Shown in pieces: positions 1 through 13,345 of a stretch of DNA of 64,000 nucleotides. The notes beneath the pieces are model-generated. The model did not search any database and was not told the origin of the DNA. It was given only the letters and a program-made list of their open reading frames with translations. Position 1 is the stretch's first letter; each line of letters opens with the position of its first letter. This DNA is from Conus ventricosus (lineage: Eukaryota > Mollusca > Gastropoda > Neogastropoda > Conidae): positions 491,028 through 555,027 of the forward strand of contig CM031603.1 in NCBI GenBank assembly GCA_018398815.1, given 5' to 3'. The translations under genes were made by a program, and so were the position numbers.

Positions 1-1709
1 TCACACAATACGTCAGAACAGCCAAACAGACAGATTTCACACAGTAACGTCAGAACAGCCAAACAGATTTCACACAGTAACGTCAGAACAGCCAAACAGA
101 TTTGCACACAGTAATATCAGAACAGCCAAACAGATTTCACACAGTAAAATCATAACAGCCAAACAGACAGATTTCACACAATAATATCAGAACAGCCAAA
201 CAGACAGATTTCACACAGTAATATCACAACAGCCAAACAGACACGATTTCACACAGTGATATCACAACAGCAAACAGACAGATTTCACACAGTGATATCA
301 GAACAGCCAAACAGACAGATTTCACACAGTAATATCACAACAGCCAAACAGACAGATTTCACACAGTGATATCACAACAGCCAAACAGACAGATTTCACA
401 CAGTGATATCACAACAGCCAAACAGACAGATTTCACACAGTAATATCACAACAGCCAAACAGACAGATTTCACACAGTGATATCACAACAGCCAAACAGA
501 CAGATTTCACACAGTAATATCACAACAGCCAAACAGACAGATTTCACACAGTGATATCAAACAGCCAAACAGACAGATTTCACACAGTGATATCACAACA
601 GCCAGACAGACAGATTTCACACAGTGATATCACAACAGCCAGACAGACAGATTTCACACAGTAAAATCACAACAGCCAAACAGACAGATATCACACAGTG
701 ATATCAGAACAGCCAAACAGACAGATTTCACACAGTAATATCACAACAGCCAAACAGACAGATTTCACACAGTGATATCACAACAGCCAAACAGACAGAT
801 TTCACACAGTGATATCACAACAGCCAAACAGACAGATTTCACACAGTAATATCACAACACCAAACAGACAGATTTCACACAGTGATATCAAACAGCCAAA
901 CAGACAGATTTCACACAGTAATATCACAACAGCCAAACAGACAGATTTCACACAGTGATATCAGAACAGCCAACAGACAGATTTCACACAGTGATATCAC
1001 AACAGCCAGACAGACAGATTTCACACAGTGATATCACAACAGCCAGACAGACAGATTTCACACAGTAATATCACAACAGCCAAACAGACAGATATCACAC
1101 AGTGATATCAGAACAGCCAAACAGACAGATTTCACACAGTAATATCACAACAGCCAAACAGACAGATTTCACACAGTGATATCACAACAGCCAAACAGAC
1201 AGATTTCACACAGTGATATCACAACAGCCAAACAGACAGATTTCACACAGTAATATCACAACAGCCAAACAGACAGATTTAACACAGTAATATCACAACA
1301 GCCAAACAGACAGATTTCACACAGTGATATCAGAACAGCCAGACAGACAGATTTCACACAGTTATATCACAACAGCCAGACAGACAGATTTCACACAGTA
1401 ATATCACAACAGCCAGACAGACAGATTTCACGCAGTGATATCACAACAGCCAAACAGACAGATTTCACGCAGTGATATCACAACAGCCAAACAGACAGAT
1501 TTCACACAATAAAATCAGAACAGCCAAACAGACAGATTTCACACAGTGATATCACAACAGCCAAACAGACAGATTTCACACAGTGATATCACAACAGCCA
1601 AACAGACAGATTTCACACAGTGATATCACAACAGCCAAACAGACAGATTTCACACAGTGATATCACAACAGCCAAACAGACAGATTTCACACAGTGATAT
1701 CACAACAGC
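1..1709. repeat. 37-bp minisatellite, about 46 copies
   Basis: Head-to-tail units of 37 bp in register to about 1709; the array runs off the left edge of the window. Most units contain the 10-bp palindrome GTGATATCAC followed by AACAGCC and ACAGACAG. Variants replace GTGATATC with GTAATATC or AAAATC and CCAAACAG with CCAGACAG. The frame is broken throughout, so there is no coding potential. Confidence 0.95.
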
Positions 1710-2153
1710 CAGTCTGATGAAAGGCTGTCCCGGGTCAACAGCCTGACCTGCAGACTTTCCATCCCCCAGGGTGTGAGGGAAGAGGTTAACCGTCTGGACC
1801 TCAGGTCATCGAGCAAGGTCAAGGTGACATTACAGAGACACTGTACCACTAAAAGCAAAGCAACTAATTCAGGTATTGTCTTTCTAATTCAACAGTACAA
1901 ACTACGTCATCAACGAAAATATTAGAAACAGGATGGTAAGGGTTTTTTTTCCCTGTTATTATCAGCTGAACAATTCATGCAACAACAAAAAATAGGAAGA
2001 ACATGAAATTCTGAAGCCTGGGACGTGGAATTTAATAAAGGGAGATCAGTCAATCTGCACAACAAACACTGCACAGAGTGCATCCCCCTCTGATTTTTCA
2101 CAACACAGACTGTTCTTTAGATTATATTGGCATTTTCCATTGACATCTAGTAA

Positions 2154-2156
<3 letters not shown>
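1710..2156. other. Single-copy stretch, no gene seen
   Basis: No open frame or recognisable element. The only feature of note is three AGGTCA-like half-sites in 25 bp (1803-1808, 1816-1821 and AGGTGA 1822-1827), of the kind bound by nuclear receptors. Function is not implied. Confidence 0.4.
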
Positions 2157-2228
<72 letters not shown>

Positions 2229-2254
2229 GTCCTCTCTGTGTCTCTCTCTCTCTG

Positions 2255-2288
<34 letters not shown>

Positions 2289-2290
2289 TC

Positions 2291-2339
<49 letters not shown>

Positions 2340-2363
2340 CTCTCTCTCTCTCTCACTCTCTCT

Positions 2364-2397
<34 letters not shown>
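2157..2397. repeat. (CT)n microsatellite
   Basis: About 240 bp of CT dinucleotides with scattered GT and CC interruptions. The serine-leucine and arginine-glutamate frames across it are translations of the microsatellite only. Confidence 0.97.
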
Positions 2398-2400
<3 letters not shown>

Positions 2401-2569
2401 CAATATGTGTCGACTGTTTCATCAGGAGCACAGGATGCTGTTTGGAGCGGACTTGTTGACACTCCACACTCTGACTGGCGCCTCTTACATTCACGCTTCA
2501 GCTGTGAAGTTTTTGGCTGTTCTGGAATTCAAGCCGGGGTCTGGCACGACAGTTGCCAGTTGTCTGGAT

Positions 2570-2946
2570 TTTGGATAGATGATGTGACTTAAACAATGTG
2601 ACCCCTTCATGTCTGGATATTGGGATAGATGATGTGACTTAAACAATGTGACACTTCATGTCTGGATATTGGGATAGATGATGTGACTTAAACAATGTGA
2701 CACTTCATGTCTGGATATGGGATAGATGATGTGACATAAACAATGTGACACTTCATGTCTGGATATGGGGATAGATGATGTGACTTAAACAATGTGACAC
2801 TTCACAGCCCATCACGTATGTCTGGATATTGGGATAGATGATGTGACTTAAACAATGTGACACTTCACAGCCCATCAAGTATGTCTGGATATGGGGATAG
2901 ATGATGTGACTTAAACAATGTGACACTTCACAGCCCATCACGTATC
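2570..2946. repeat. 49/63-bp minisatellite, about 7 copies
   Basis: The unit includes GATGATGTGACTTAAACAATG and a TGTCTGGATA junction. The first units are about 49 bp. The last three have gained a short segment with CAGCCCATCA(C/A)GTA, making 62-63 bp units. The step change in unit length shows that the array expanded in two phases. Confidence 0.9.
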
Positions 2947-3036
2947 TAATATTGATGTCGGGTTTATTAAAAGAGTTACTCAATCTTTCTCATACACTCA
3001 GTTTCAGCTGCTTTCTGTATGGGGCGCGCGTGCGCG

Positions 3037-3066
3037 CCACACACACACACACCACACACATACACA

Positions 3067-3137
<71 letters not shown>
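3037..3137. repeat. (AC)n microsatellite
   Basis: About 100 bp of AC dinucleotides, preceded by GCGCGCGTGCGCGC at 3024-3038. A short TCTG-rich run follows at 3200-3235. Confidence 0.96.
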
Positions 3138-3139
<2 letters not shown>

Positions 3140-3367
3140 TTCTTCGGCCACAATTCTATTTCCTCCGCCGTCACCTAATATTACATAAACGCGTTCTGCT
3201 TGTCTGTCTGTCTGTCTGTTTGTCTTTCTGTCTTTCCTATACACACAGTGTTGGTCTGATCATCTCCACATCTGGTTTGCTGACTCATTATGACGTGCCG
3301 GGCACGCTAAAAGCCAATCACTCTTGAGCTTGACAGTGGCACTGACTGCGTTTGGAAAGAAACAAGA

Positions 3368-3895
3368 ACATGCCAGGGGATAGCGAAGTGAACGAGCCAA
3401 AACATGCCAGTGGAGAGCGAAGTGAACGAGCCAAAACATGCCAGGGGATAGCGAAGTGAACGAGCCAAAACATGCCAGTGAAGAGTGAAGTGAACGAGCC
3501 AAAACATGCCAGTGGAGAGCGAAGTGAACGAGCCAAAACATGCCAGTGGAGAGCGAAGTGAACGAGCCAAAACATGCCAGTGGAGAGCGAAGTGAACGAG
3601 CCAAAACATGCCAGTGGAGAGCGAAGTGAACGAGCCAAAACATGCCAGTGGAGAGCGAAGTGAACGAGCCAAAACATGCCAGTGGAGAGCGAAGTGAACG
3701 AGCCAAAACATGCCAGTGGAGAGCGAAGTGAACGAGCCAAAACATGCCAGTGGAGAGCAAAGTGAACGAGCCAAAACATGCCGGTGGATAGCGAAGTGAA
3801 CGAGCCAAAACATGCCATGGGATAGCGAAGTGAACGAGCCAAAACATGCCATGGGAGGAGCGAAGTGAACGAGCCAAAACAGCCAGGGGATAGCG
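3368..3895. repeat. 34-bp minisatellite, about 15 copies
   Basis: The unit contains AACATGCCAGTGGAGAGCG and AAGTGAACGAGCCAA, with substitutions (GGGGATAG for GGAGAGCG) mainly in the outer units. Because 34 is not a multiple of 3 and the unit has no stop codon on the minus strand, three overlapping minus-strand frames stay open with a 34-residue period. This is an artefact of the repeat and not a protein. Confidence 0.95.
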
Positions 3896-3939
3896 AAGCG
3901 AAGTGATGTTGGAATTCAAAGCGGGTCTAAGGGGTTGGA

Positions 3940-4262
3940 GTGGGGTTAGGGGAAAGGACGGGGAGAGGGTTGAGGGAGGAGACGGGAGGGGGGAGGATGA
4001 TGGGAGACGATACAGGAATGGGGGATGACGGGGGTACGGAAGGATGAGGGGGGTGTAAGGGGGTATGGGGATGGGGGGGGGGTGTGAAACGCGGTGGAGG
4101 GGGAGAGGGAAATGGTGGAGGGGAACGGGGGAGAGGAAGAAGGGAAGGAGGTTACGTGGAAGGTGATGGGGGGGGGTGGAGGAAGACGGGGGGGGGGGAG
4201 GGGGGGCAGGGGGAGGAAGACAAGACAAAAAGGGGGGGGAGTAGATGGAGATGGGGGTGGAG
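3940..4262. other. G-rich polypurine tract
   Basis: About 320 bp, almost entirely purine on the plus strand, with many runs of 4-9 G separated by A, GA or T. It could form G-quadruplex or triplex structures. No gene is visible. The glycine- and proline-rich frames are compositional. Confidence 0.7.
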
Positions 4263-4671
4263 AAGTAGAGCAATACGAACGACAGGGGAAAGACAATCCA
4301 CAAGTACACATACACGATGACCAAGCGCCAGTGGAGAATTCAACGGCCATGAAATACAAAGAGTTCAGCGGATGATAACATCACACGCCCGTACGTTGCA
4401 AGTAAAGTAGCCGTAAACAACGTCAAAAACAGACAGAGGGGAGGGGGGATGGGGGGTGGTGTGGATGTGGTATGAAACACAAAATATCAAAACTGTACAG
4501 CGAGAAGGTTCAGTCACTGGAAGAGGAAGGTGTAGGGCAGATGTTTCTGAAGCACCGACACCATATCACACAAATCCTGATCAACCACCCGTAACATCAA
4601 ACACCATTTTTATAAATACAGGCCAGTTAAAATTGGCATTATTGCTGATGCTCTGGTTATCATTCTTGTTC

Positions 4672-4752
4672 ATCATCATCGCCATAATCATCATCATCAT
4701 CTTCATCTTCATCATCATCATCATCATCATTTTTTATGATGATGATGATGAA

Positions 4753-4795
<43 letters not shown>

Positions 4796-4802
4796 GATGA
4801 TG

Positions 4803-4849
<47 letters not shown>

Positions 4850-4950
4850 CATTGTCATCATGATGATGATTATTATCATAATAATTATTATATTGTTGCT
4901 GTTGTTTTTGTTGTTGTTAGTGGTGGTGGTGGTGGTGGTGGTGGTGGTAG
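4672..4950. repeat. Compound trinucleotide microsatellite
   Basis: Successive blocks of (ATC)n, (GAT)n, (ATT)n, mixed ATC/ATT, (TTG)n and (GTG)n. The ATC block and the following GAT block are mutually complementary and could fold back. It directly precedes a dispersed repeat copy at 4983, as an ATT run also precedes the second copy at 13190. Confidence 0.93.
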
Positions 4951-4982
4951 TAAGAGTACATCTGTAGCCCCTATCTTCTGTC

Positions 4983-5100
4983 ACAAATCAAGCTCTAAGC
5001 GCTGTACAGTCTACGCTCTTCTTTACACAACGACCTGCCTACCCGGGTAGAGCCGACTAAAGAGCTGCCTGCTGGCGCCACATTCGGTCGTTTCCCGTGT
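4983..5100 (+). mobile_element. Dispersed SINE-like repeat, copy 1
   Basis: Seen in the sequence: it shares with 13205-13345 an ordered set of blocks, namely CAAG..CTAAG near the start, a CTACCCGGG(T/A)A(G/A)AGCCG block, then GCTGCC..CTGGCGC, then TCGTTTCCCGT and CATTC. An ATT microsatellite lies upstream in both places. This pattern fits a short interspersed element with a microsatellite end. No clear tRNA promoter boxes were found, so the class is unassigned. Confidence 0.55.
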
Positions 5101-5293
5101 CATTCCGTCCCAAGATAAAGAGCTGCCTGCTGGCGCTACATTCGGTCGTTTCCCGTGTCATTCGGTCCCAAGATAAAGAGCTGCCTGCTGGTGCCACATT
5201 CGGTCGTTTCCCGTGTCATTCCGTCCAAGATAAAGAGCTGCCTGCTGGTGCCACATTCGGTCGTTTCCCGTGTCATTCGGTCCCAAGATCAGC
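5057..5293. repeat. 58-bp minisatellite, 4 copies, derived from the dispersed repeat
   Basis: Four units of 57-58 bp beginning AAAGAGCTGCCTGCTGG and ending CATTC(C/G)GTCCCAAGAT. The first unit overlaps the 3' half of the dispersed repeat at 4983-5100. The array is therefore a tandem amplification of that element's 3' part. Confidence 0.85.
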
Positions 5294-5455
5294 TACTCAC
5301 TTTTCCTTTCATTATTTTTTTCCTTCGGTGCATGCTGTGTGGATACTTGTCATCCATACCAATGACTAAACTGGCTTTCTCTTCTGAAAGCTGGTGAGGG
5401 ATGTTGCATGTGTGCAAGATGTTTGTATGCGGAGCCTCGCATTAAGTCTACTCAC
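5294..5455. other. Short single-copy spacer
   Basis: No feature recognised between the two minisatellites. Confidence 0.3.
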
Positions 5456-6075
5456 ATTATAGTCTGTTCACACACGGAGCATCGCATTATAGTGTGTTCA
5501 CACACGAACCTCGCATTATAGTGTGTTCACACACGGAGCCTCGCATTATAGTCTGTTCACACACGGAGCATCGCATTATAGTGTGTTCACACACGGAGCA
5601 TCGCATTATAGTGTGTTCACACACGGAGCATCGCATTATAGTGTGTTCACACACGGAACCTCGCATTATAGTCTACCTCACATTATAGTCTGTTCACACA
5701 CGGAGCATCGCATTATAGTCTGTTCACAACGGAACCTCACATTACAGTCTACCTCTCAATATAGTCTGTTCACACACGGAGCATCGCATTATAGTCTGTT
5801 CACACACGGAACCTCACATTACAGTCTACCTCTCATTATAGTGTGTTCACACACGGAGCCTCGCATTATAGTGTGTTCACACACGGAGCATCGCATTTAT
5901 AGTCTGTTCACACACGGAGCATCGCATTATAGTCTGTTCACACACGGAGCATCGCAGTATAGTCTGTTCACACACGGAGCCTCGCATTATAGTCTGTTCA
6001 CACACGGAGCATCGCATTATAGTCTGTTCACACACGGAGCATCGCACTGCAGTCTGTTCACACAAGGAATCTCAC
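5456..6075. repeat. 30-bp minisatellite, about 20 copies
   Basis: The unit combines CGCATTATAGT(C/G)TGTTCACA and CACGGAGC(A/C)T. Some units carry an AACCTCACATTACAGTCTACCTC variant. Since 30 is divisible by 3, a 10-residue repeat frame is open on both strands. The variants and single-base indels that break it argue against coding. Confidence 0.94.
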
Positions 6076-6084
6076 ATGATAGTC

Positions 6085-6245
6085 TCGCTCGAACGACTTT
6101 TTGGGAAGGGCCAGTCAGAACCAATGTTAACTCCGAGAGAAAAGTCCCCTGTACTGAAACGCCCGGTGGAGATTCGAACCCGCAACCCCAGGATCACTAA
6201 GATCACGAATCCGGCTCTCTACCCATTGAGCTGATGTAGAGATTA
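6085..6245 (-). mobile_element. tRNA-derived SINE
   Basis: Read on the minus strand, 6233-6217 is CAGCTCAATGGGTAGAG, a good A box with its D-arm. 6181-6169 is GGGTTCGAATCTC, a close match to the Pol III B box. The boxes are 36 bp apart, as in a tRNA. No acceptor stem closes, and non-tRNA sequence continues downstream towards 6085, where it meets the 30-bp minisatellite. This fits a SINE with a tRNA-related head rather than a functional tRNA gene. The tail family is not recognised. Confidence 0.75.
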
Positions 6246-7172
6246 ATCTAAACCCTGACAAGTGTAAAATAGCAACGTTACGTGATATATTACACAAAAC
6301 CCTTTCAAGTACAAAATAGCAACGTTACGTATCATGTTAGACAAAATTCCATCCAGAACTGAGTAACAATGTTATGTAATATATTCGACAAAAAGTTATC
6401 GAGCACAAAATAGCAAAGTTATGTAATAATTATATAAACGAACCCCTATCAAGAACAAAATAGCAGCTATGAAATCTATCAGGGAAAGTCCTGTCAAGCA
6501 CAAAATAGCAACGTTTGTGTCATACATTTGAACAGAACCCGATCAAGTACAAATTGGCAGTTATGAATTATATCGAATAAAATCCTATCAAGTACAAAAT
6601 AGCAGTTATGAAATATATTTTAAAAATCCTATCAAGTACAAACTAGCAGTTATGAAATATATGTTAAAAATCCTATCAAGAACAAAACAACAACGTTACG
6701 TTACGTATTAAACAAAAATTTATCAAGTAAAAAAAATAGCGGGGTTATGTAATATACCAGACAAAACCCTGTCAAGTACAATATCGAAACATTATGTAAT
6801 GAATTAGATAAAGGCCTTTCAAGTAACAAAATTGGAACGTTATATATGTCTTGAACAAAACCTGTCAAGTACAAAATAACAAACGTTATGCAATACATTA
6901 AACAAAATCCTATTAATACAAATCAGCAAAGTTATGTAGTATATCAGACAAAACTCTGTCAAGTACAAAATAACAACGTTATGTAATGCATTAGACAAAA
7001 CCCTGTCAAGTACAAAATAGCAACGTTATGTCATATTTTAGACAGAACCCTATCAAGTACAAAATAGCAACGTTATGTCATATTTTACACAAAATCCCCA
7101 TCGAATACAAAATAGCAACGTTATTCATATTTTAGACACAACCCCATCAAATACAAAATAGCAACGTTATGT
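6246..7172. repeat. AT-rich, diverged 47-bp minisatellite, about 19 copies
   Basis: Units share CAAGTACAAAATAGCAACG and TTATGT..ATAT(T)..AGACAAAACCC. Divergence is highest in the middle (6440-6960) and lowest at 6960-7172, suggesting recent growth at the right end. Confidence 0.9.
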
Positions 7173-7254
7173 CTACAACAGAAACCATACACCACTCAGA
7201 CAGGACACAGGCACATAGTGCGTGGATCACGTGCATTACGCGAATAAAGTAGGA

Positions 7255-7900
7255 CGGAGAATGGAGAGGAGGTGGAAGAAGAGGGGGGGGGGGAGGAGGG
7301 AGAGGAAAGCACAGAAAGAGCAGAGACAGGAAGAAAGTGCCAATCAATGTGGACGCTTCAGCGGCTAGGGACCCACCCGTACAGTGCAGGTCACCACAGT
7401 ACACCCCGCCACACTCACTGAGCAACAGGGAAGGCGGGTGTGGGAGAGGGGTGGTGGTGAGAAGGGTCAGGGGGTGGGGGGAAGGAAAGGACAGGGCAGC
7501 AGGTGAGAGCGGGGGGGGGGGGAGGAGGGGGGGGGCGAGAGAAGGGAGTGGGCGGAGAGATGGAAGACACTCGGGGGGGAACAGAGAACTAGAAATGAGC
7601 ACTGAGCTGAATTGTACACACCGGAATTGATCTTCAAGCCAGGAGGAAGGAAAACGGAGATGCATTTGTGAGCATGGATCGAAGGCAGAGAAGAGCGAAG
7701 CGTGGAGAGGAGAGGGGGTGAGAGGGTGATGGGAGGAAGCGGGGGAGGAGGGGGGGGGAGGGAGAGAGAAAGGCCTCATGAGGGGGAACCAGGTCTTTGG
7801 GTGGTGGGAAGTGGGAGCAAAAATAGAACACTCTTTGGTCTGACACTAAACAGCAAGTGTAGGGGGGGGGGAGAGACGAAGGGGGGGGGGGGGTGACAGA
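7255..7900. other. G-rich purine-biased region
   Basis: Long runs of G (up to about 12) alternating with GA-rich sequence over about 650 bp. It resembles 3940-4262 in composition but is not an obvious copy. No gene. The opposite-strand proline/serine-rich frames are compositional. Confidence 0.6.
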
Positions 7901-8084
7901 CAGATTCATCAAGGACGGACGGGCTGACTCTTGTGACACGACTCCAGGCACTGTCCCAGCTGGTCAGCTGACCCACACTGTGCCAGATGGTGTGGGTGGA
8001 CTGGGCTTGGGACGATGTCCGCCGGCTGGCGTTGACCGATATGTGCACAATGACTGCTGACCACAGGGCCAGTGCTGGACTGGG

Positions 8085-8705
8085 CCCACCTGAGAGTCTG
8101 TGACCCCATCTGGTGGTGAATCCTGTGACCCCATCTGGTGGTGAATCCTGTGACCCCATCTGCTGAGGAACATTGGCACTACTTGGCCCACCTGAGAGTC
8201 TGTGACCCCATCTGTGGTGAATCCTGTGACCCCATCTGGTGGTGAATCCTGTGACCCCATCTGCTGAGGAACATATAGGCACTACTTGGCCCACCTGAGA
8301 GTCTGTGACCCCATCTGTGGGAATCCTGTGACCCCATCTGCTGGTGAATCCTGTGACCCCATCTGCTGAGGAACATTGGCACTACTTGGCCCACCTGAGA
8401 GTCTGTGGCCCATCTGGTGGTGAATCCCGTGACCCCATTGCTGAGGAACATTGGCACTACTTGGCCCACCTGAGAGTCTGTGACCCCATCTGGTGGTGAA
8501 TCCTGTGACCCCATCTGCTGAGGAACATTGGCACTACTTGGCCACCTGAGAGTCTGTGACCCCATCTGCTGAGGAACATAGGCACTACTTGGCCCACCTG
8601 AGAGTCTGTGACCCCATCTGGTGGTGAATCCTGTGACCCCATCTGCTGAGGAACATAGGCACTACTTGGCCCACCTTGAGAGTCTTGTGACACCGTCTGC
8701 TGTGG
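8085..8705. repeat. Higher-order minisatellite built from 25-bp units
   Basis: Larger units of roughly 100 bp consist of one to three 25-bp modules (CTGTGACCCCATCTGGTGGTG plus AATC) and a spacer with GAGGAACATTGGCACTACTTGG and CCCACCTGAGAGT. The number of 25-bp modules per unit varies. Confidence 0.9.
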
Positions 8706-9003
8706 AGCACTGACACTGGTGAATCGTGTGACACCATCTGCTGGTGAATCGTGTGACACCATCTACTGGTGAATCGTGTGACACCATCTGCTGGTGAATC
8801 CTGTGACACCATCTGCTGGTGAATCCTGTGACACCATCTGCTGGTGAATCGTGTGACACCATCTTCTGGTGAATCGTGTGACACCATCTGCTGGTGAATC
8901 GTGTGACACCATCTGCTGGTGAATCCTGTGACACCATCTGCTGGTGAATCCTGTGACACCATCTGCTGGTGAATCGTGTGACACCATCTGCTGGTGAATC
9001 ATC
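8706..9003. repeat. 25-bp minisatellite, about 12 copies
   Basis: Simple head-to-tail array of GTGTGACACCATCTGCTGGTG plus AATC, with CCTG/CGTG alternation. It is the same module used in the preceding higher-order array, with ACACC replacing ACCCC. Confidence 0.93.
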
Positions 9004-9029
9004 AAAGCTCTGGGCTTCCTCTAGCTCTC

Positions 9030-9680
9030 CGCTCACACAGTTTTTGGCTCTTCGCTCACACCGTTTTTGGTTCTCCCCTCAAACAGTTTTTGGTTCTCCC
9101 CTCAACAGTTTTTGGTTCTCCCCTCAAACAGTTTTTGGTTCTCCCTCAAACAGTTTTTGGTTCTCCCCTCAAAGCTTTTGGTTCTCCCCTCAAACAGCTT
9201 TTGGTTCTCCCCTCAAACAGTTTTTTTGGTTCTCCCCTCAAACAGTTTTTGGTTCTCCCCTCAAACCGTTCTTGGCTCTCTGCTCATTCAGTTTTTGGCT
9301 CTCCGCTCACACAGTTTTTTGGCTCTCCGCTCAAAGAGTTTTTGGCTCTTCGCTCACACAGTTTTTGGCTCTTTGCTCACACAGATTTTGGCTCTTCGTT
9401 CACACAGTTTTTGGCTCTCCGCTCACACAGTTTTTGGCTCTTCGCTCACACAGTTTTTGGCTCTTCGCTCACACAGTTTTTGGCTCTCCGCTCAAACAGT
9501 TTTTGGCTCTCCATGCAAACCAGTTTGGTCTCTCCATGCAAATCAGTTTGGGGCTCTGTGCAAATCAGTTTGGGGCTCTGTGCAAACCAATTTTGGGCTC
9601 TGTGCAAATCAGTTTTTCGCTCTCTGTGCAAATCAGTTTTTTCGCTCTCTGTGCAAACCAGTTTGGATTGTCCGTGCACA
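9030..9680. repeat. 23-bp minisatellite, about 28 copies
   Basis: The unit is near ACAGTTTTTGGCTCTTCGCTC plus AC. Three successive variants occupy the array: CTCCCCTCAA (left), CTC(T/C)(T/C)CGCTCAC (middle) and GTGCAAATCAGTTTGGGGC (right). This gives a left-to-right gradient of divergence. Confidence 0.93.
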
Positions 9681-9789
9681 CCAATCTCTCCGGGAGAGAC
9701 TGGTTGGCACAGAGATCCAGAATTGAAATGATTAGTCGCAGTCATGGTGACAAGCATTGGCGGACGATGTACACTATCCGAAAAAGACG

Positions 9790-10024
9790 TAGAAAAAAAG
9801 AGGGGGGGGGGGGGGGTAGGATTTACGGTCCGAAAATGTCCCTCTATAAATGTTGTTTCAAACATAAAACCTACTCATTTTCTGCAAAAGGGCGTGGAGT
9901 TCACTGCTCATAATATTCATTAATTTGAAAGGAACAGCTTTTGCAGGGAGAAGAACAGATACAACAATGTGAGCAAAAATGTTAAGGGGGGGGGGGGGGG
10001 GGGCTATCCACCTGTCCAAGGGAT
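9790..10024. other. Left copy of a duplicated block
   Basis: Contains AAAAAAAGAGGGG.., TTTACGGTCC, AAAAGGGCGTGGAG, ATGTGAGCAAAAATGTTAAG and a second G-run, then the 51-bp array. The same blocks in the same order recur at 12419-12600, after the homopolymer tract. Confidence 0.75.
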
Positions 10025-10612
10025 GATCACAGTCCCTCTGCGGTGTGTCTACCATGTTCTGCCTGTGACGTCATTTCCTCCTCAAGCTGTGGCTCTTCAG
10101 CACAGTGTTCTGCTTGTGACGTCAGTTCCTCCTCAAGCTGTGGCCCTTCAGCACAGTGTTCTGCCTGTGACGTCATTTCCTCCTCAAGCTGTGGCTCCAG
10201 CACAGTGTTCTGCCTGGACGTCTTTCCTCCTCAAGCTGTGCTCTCAGCACAGTGTTCTGCCTGTGACGTCATTCTTCCTCAAGCTGTGGCCCTTCAGCAC
10301 AGTGTTCTGCCTGTGACGTCATTTCCTCCTCAAGCTGTGGCCCTTCAGCACAGTGTTCTGCCTGTGACGTCATTTCCTCCTCAAGCTGTGGCCCTTCAGC
10401 ACAGTGTTCTGCCTGTGACGTCATTTCCTCCTCAAGCTGTGGGCCTTCAGCACAGTGTTCTGCCTGTGACGTCTTTCCTCCTCAAGCTGTGCCCTTCAGC
10501 ACAGTGTTCTGCCTGTGACGTCAGTTCCTCCTCAAGCTGTGGCCCTTCAGCACAGTGTTCTGCTGTGACGTCATTCCTCCTCAAGCTGTGGCCCTTCAGC
10601 ACACCCTTTCCC
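10025..10612. repeat. 51-bp minisatellite carrying CRE octamers, about 11 copies
   Basis: The unit includes CCTCAAGCTGTGGCCCTTC, AGCACAGTGTTCTGCC and TGTGACGTCATTT. Nine units contain the full palindrome TGACGTCA, the consensus CREB/ATF site. Two have lost a base there. Since 51 = 17 codons, an artefactual frame runs through it. Confidence 0.93.
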
Positions 10613-10668
10613 CAGGGAAGGACAACAGCACCTGCAGAAGAGTAGAAAGAGAGAGAGAGGAGAGAGAG

Positions 10669-13100
<2,432 letters not shown>

Positions 13101-13189
13101 TGTACAGTTGTACAAACCTCTAACATGTAAAACGCGTGACAAAAAGTGCTTTTTTAGTTATTATTTTTTTTTTTATTTTATTATTATTA

Positions 13190-13345
13190 TATTGGGTTTT
13201 TAAAAAGCGCCTGTCCGGTCAAGACCAAGTCTAAGGCTTACTAAACGCACAACCCATTCCTCAACGGGGGTGCTACCCGGGAAAAGCCGGCCGAAGGCAG
13301 CCCCCTGGCGCTTTCAGTCGTTTTTCCCGTTCATTCAAATATAGT
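13190..13345 (+). mobile_element. Dispersed SINE-like repeat, copy 2
   Basis: Aligns in order with 4983-5100: AAAGCGCCTGTCCGGTCAAG, CTAAGG, CTACCCGGGAAAAGCCGG, GGCAGCCCCCTGGCGC, TCGTTTTTCCCGTTCATTC. A T/ATT-rich run lies upstream. It sits inside the low-quality zone, so some differences may be consensus errors. Confidence 0.5.

Noticed and set aside
1..1709. CRISPR-like array (37-bp regular repeats)
   Set aside because: Units are contiguous with no unique spacers, and the genome is eukaryotic.
1716..1740. Hammerhead-like CTGATGA at the end of the first array
   Set aside because: No stem II followed by GAAA within range and no matching stem I.
3260..4324. Long minus-strand frames of up to 354 codons
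   Set aside because: They run through the 34-bp minisatellite and a polypurine tract. All three frames are open with the same 34-residue period.
4672..4950. Poly-D, poly-M and poly-Y frames
   Set aside because: Translations of trinucleotide microsatellites.
6163..6243. Functional tRNA gene on the minus strand
   Set aside because: A and B boxes are good, but acceptor and anticodon stems do not close properly; better explained as a SINE head.
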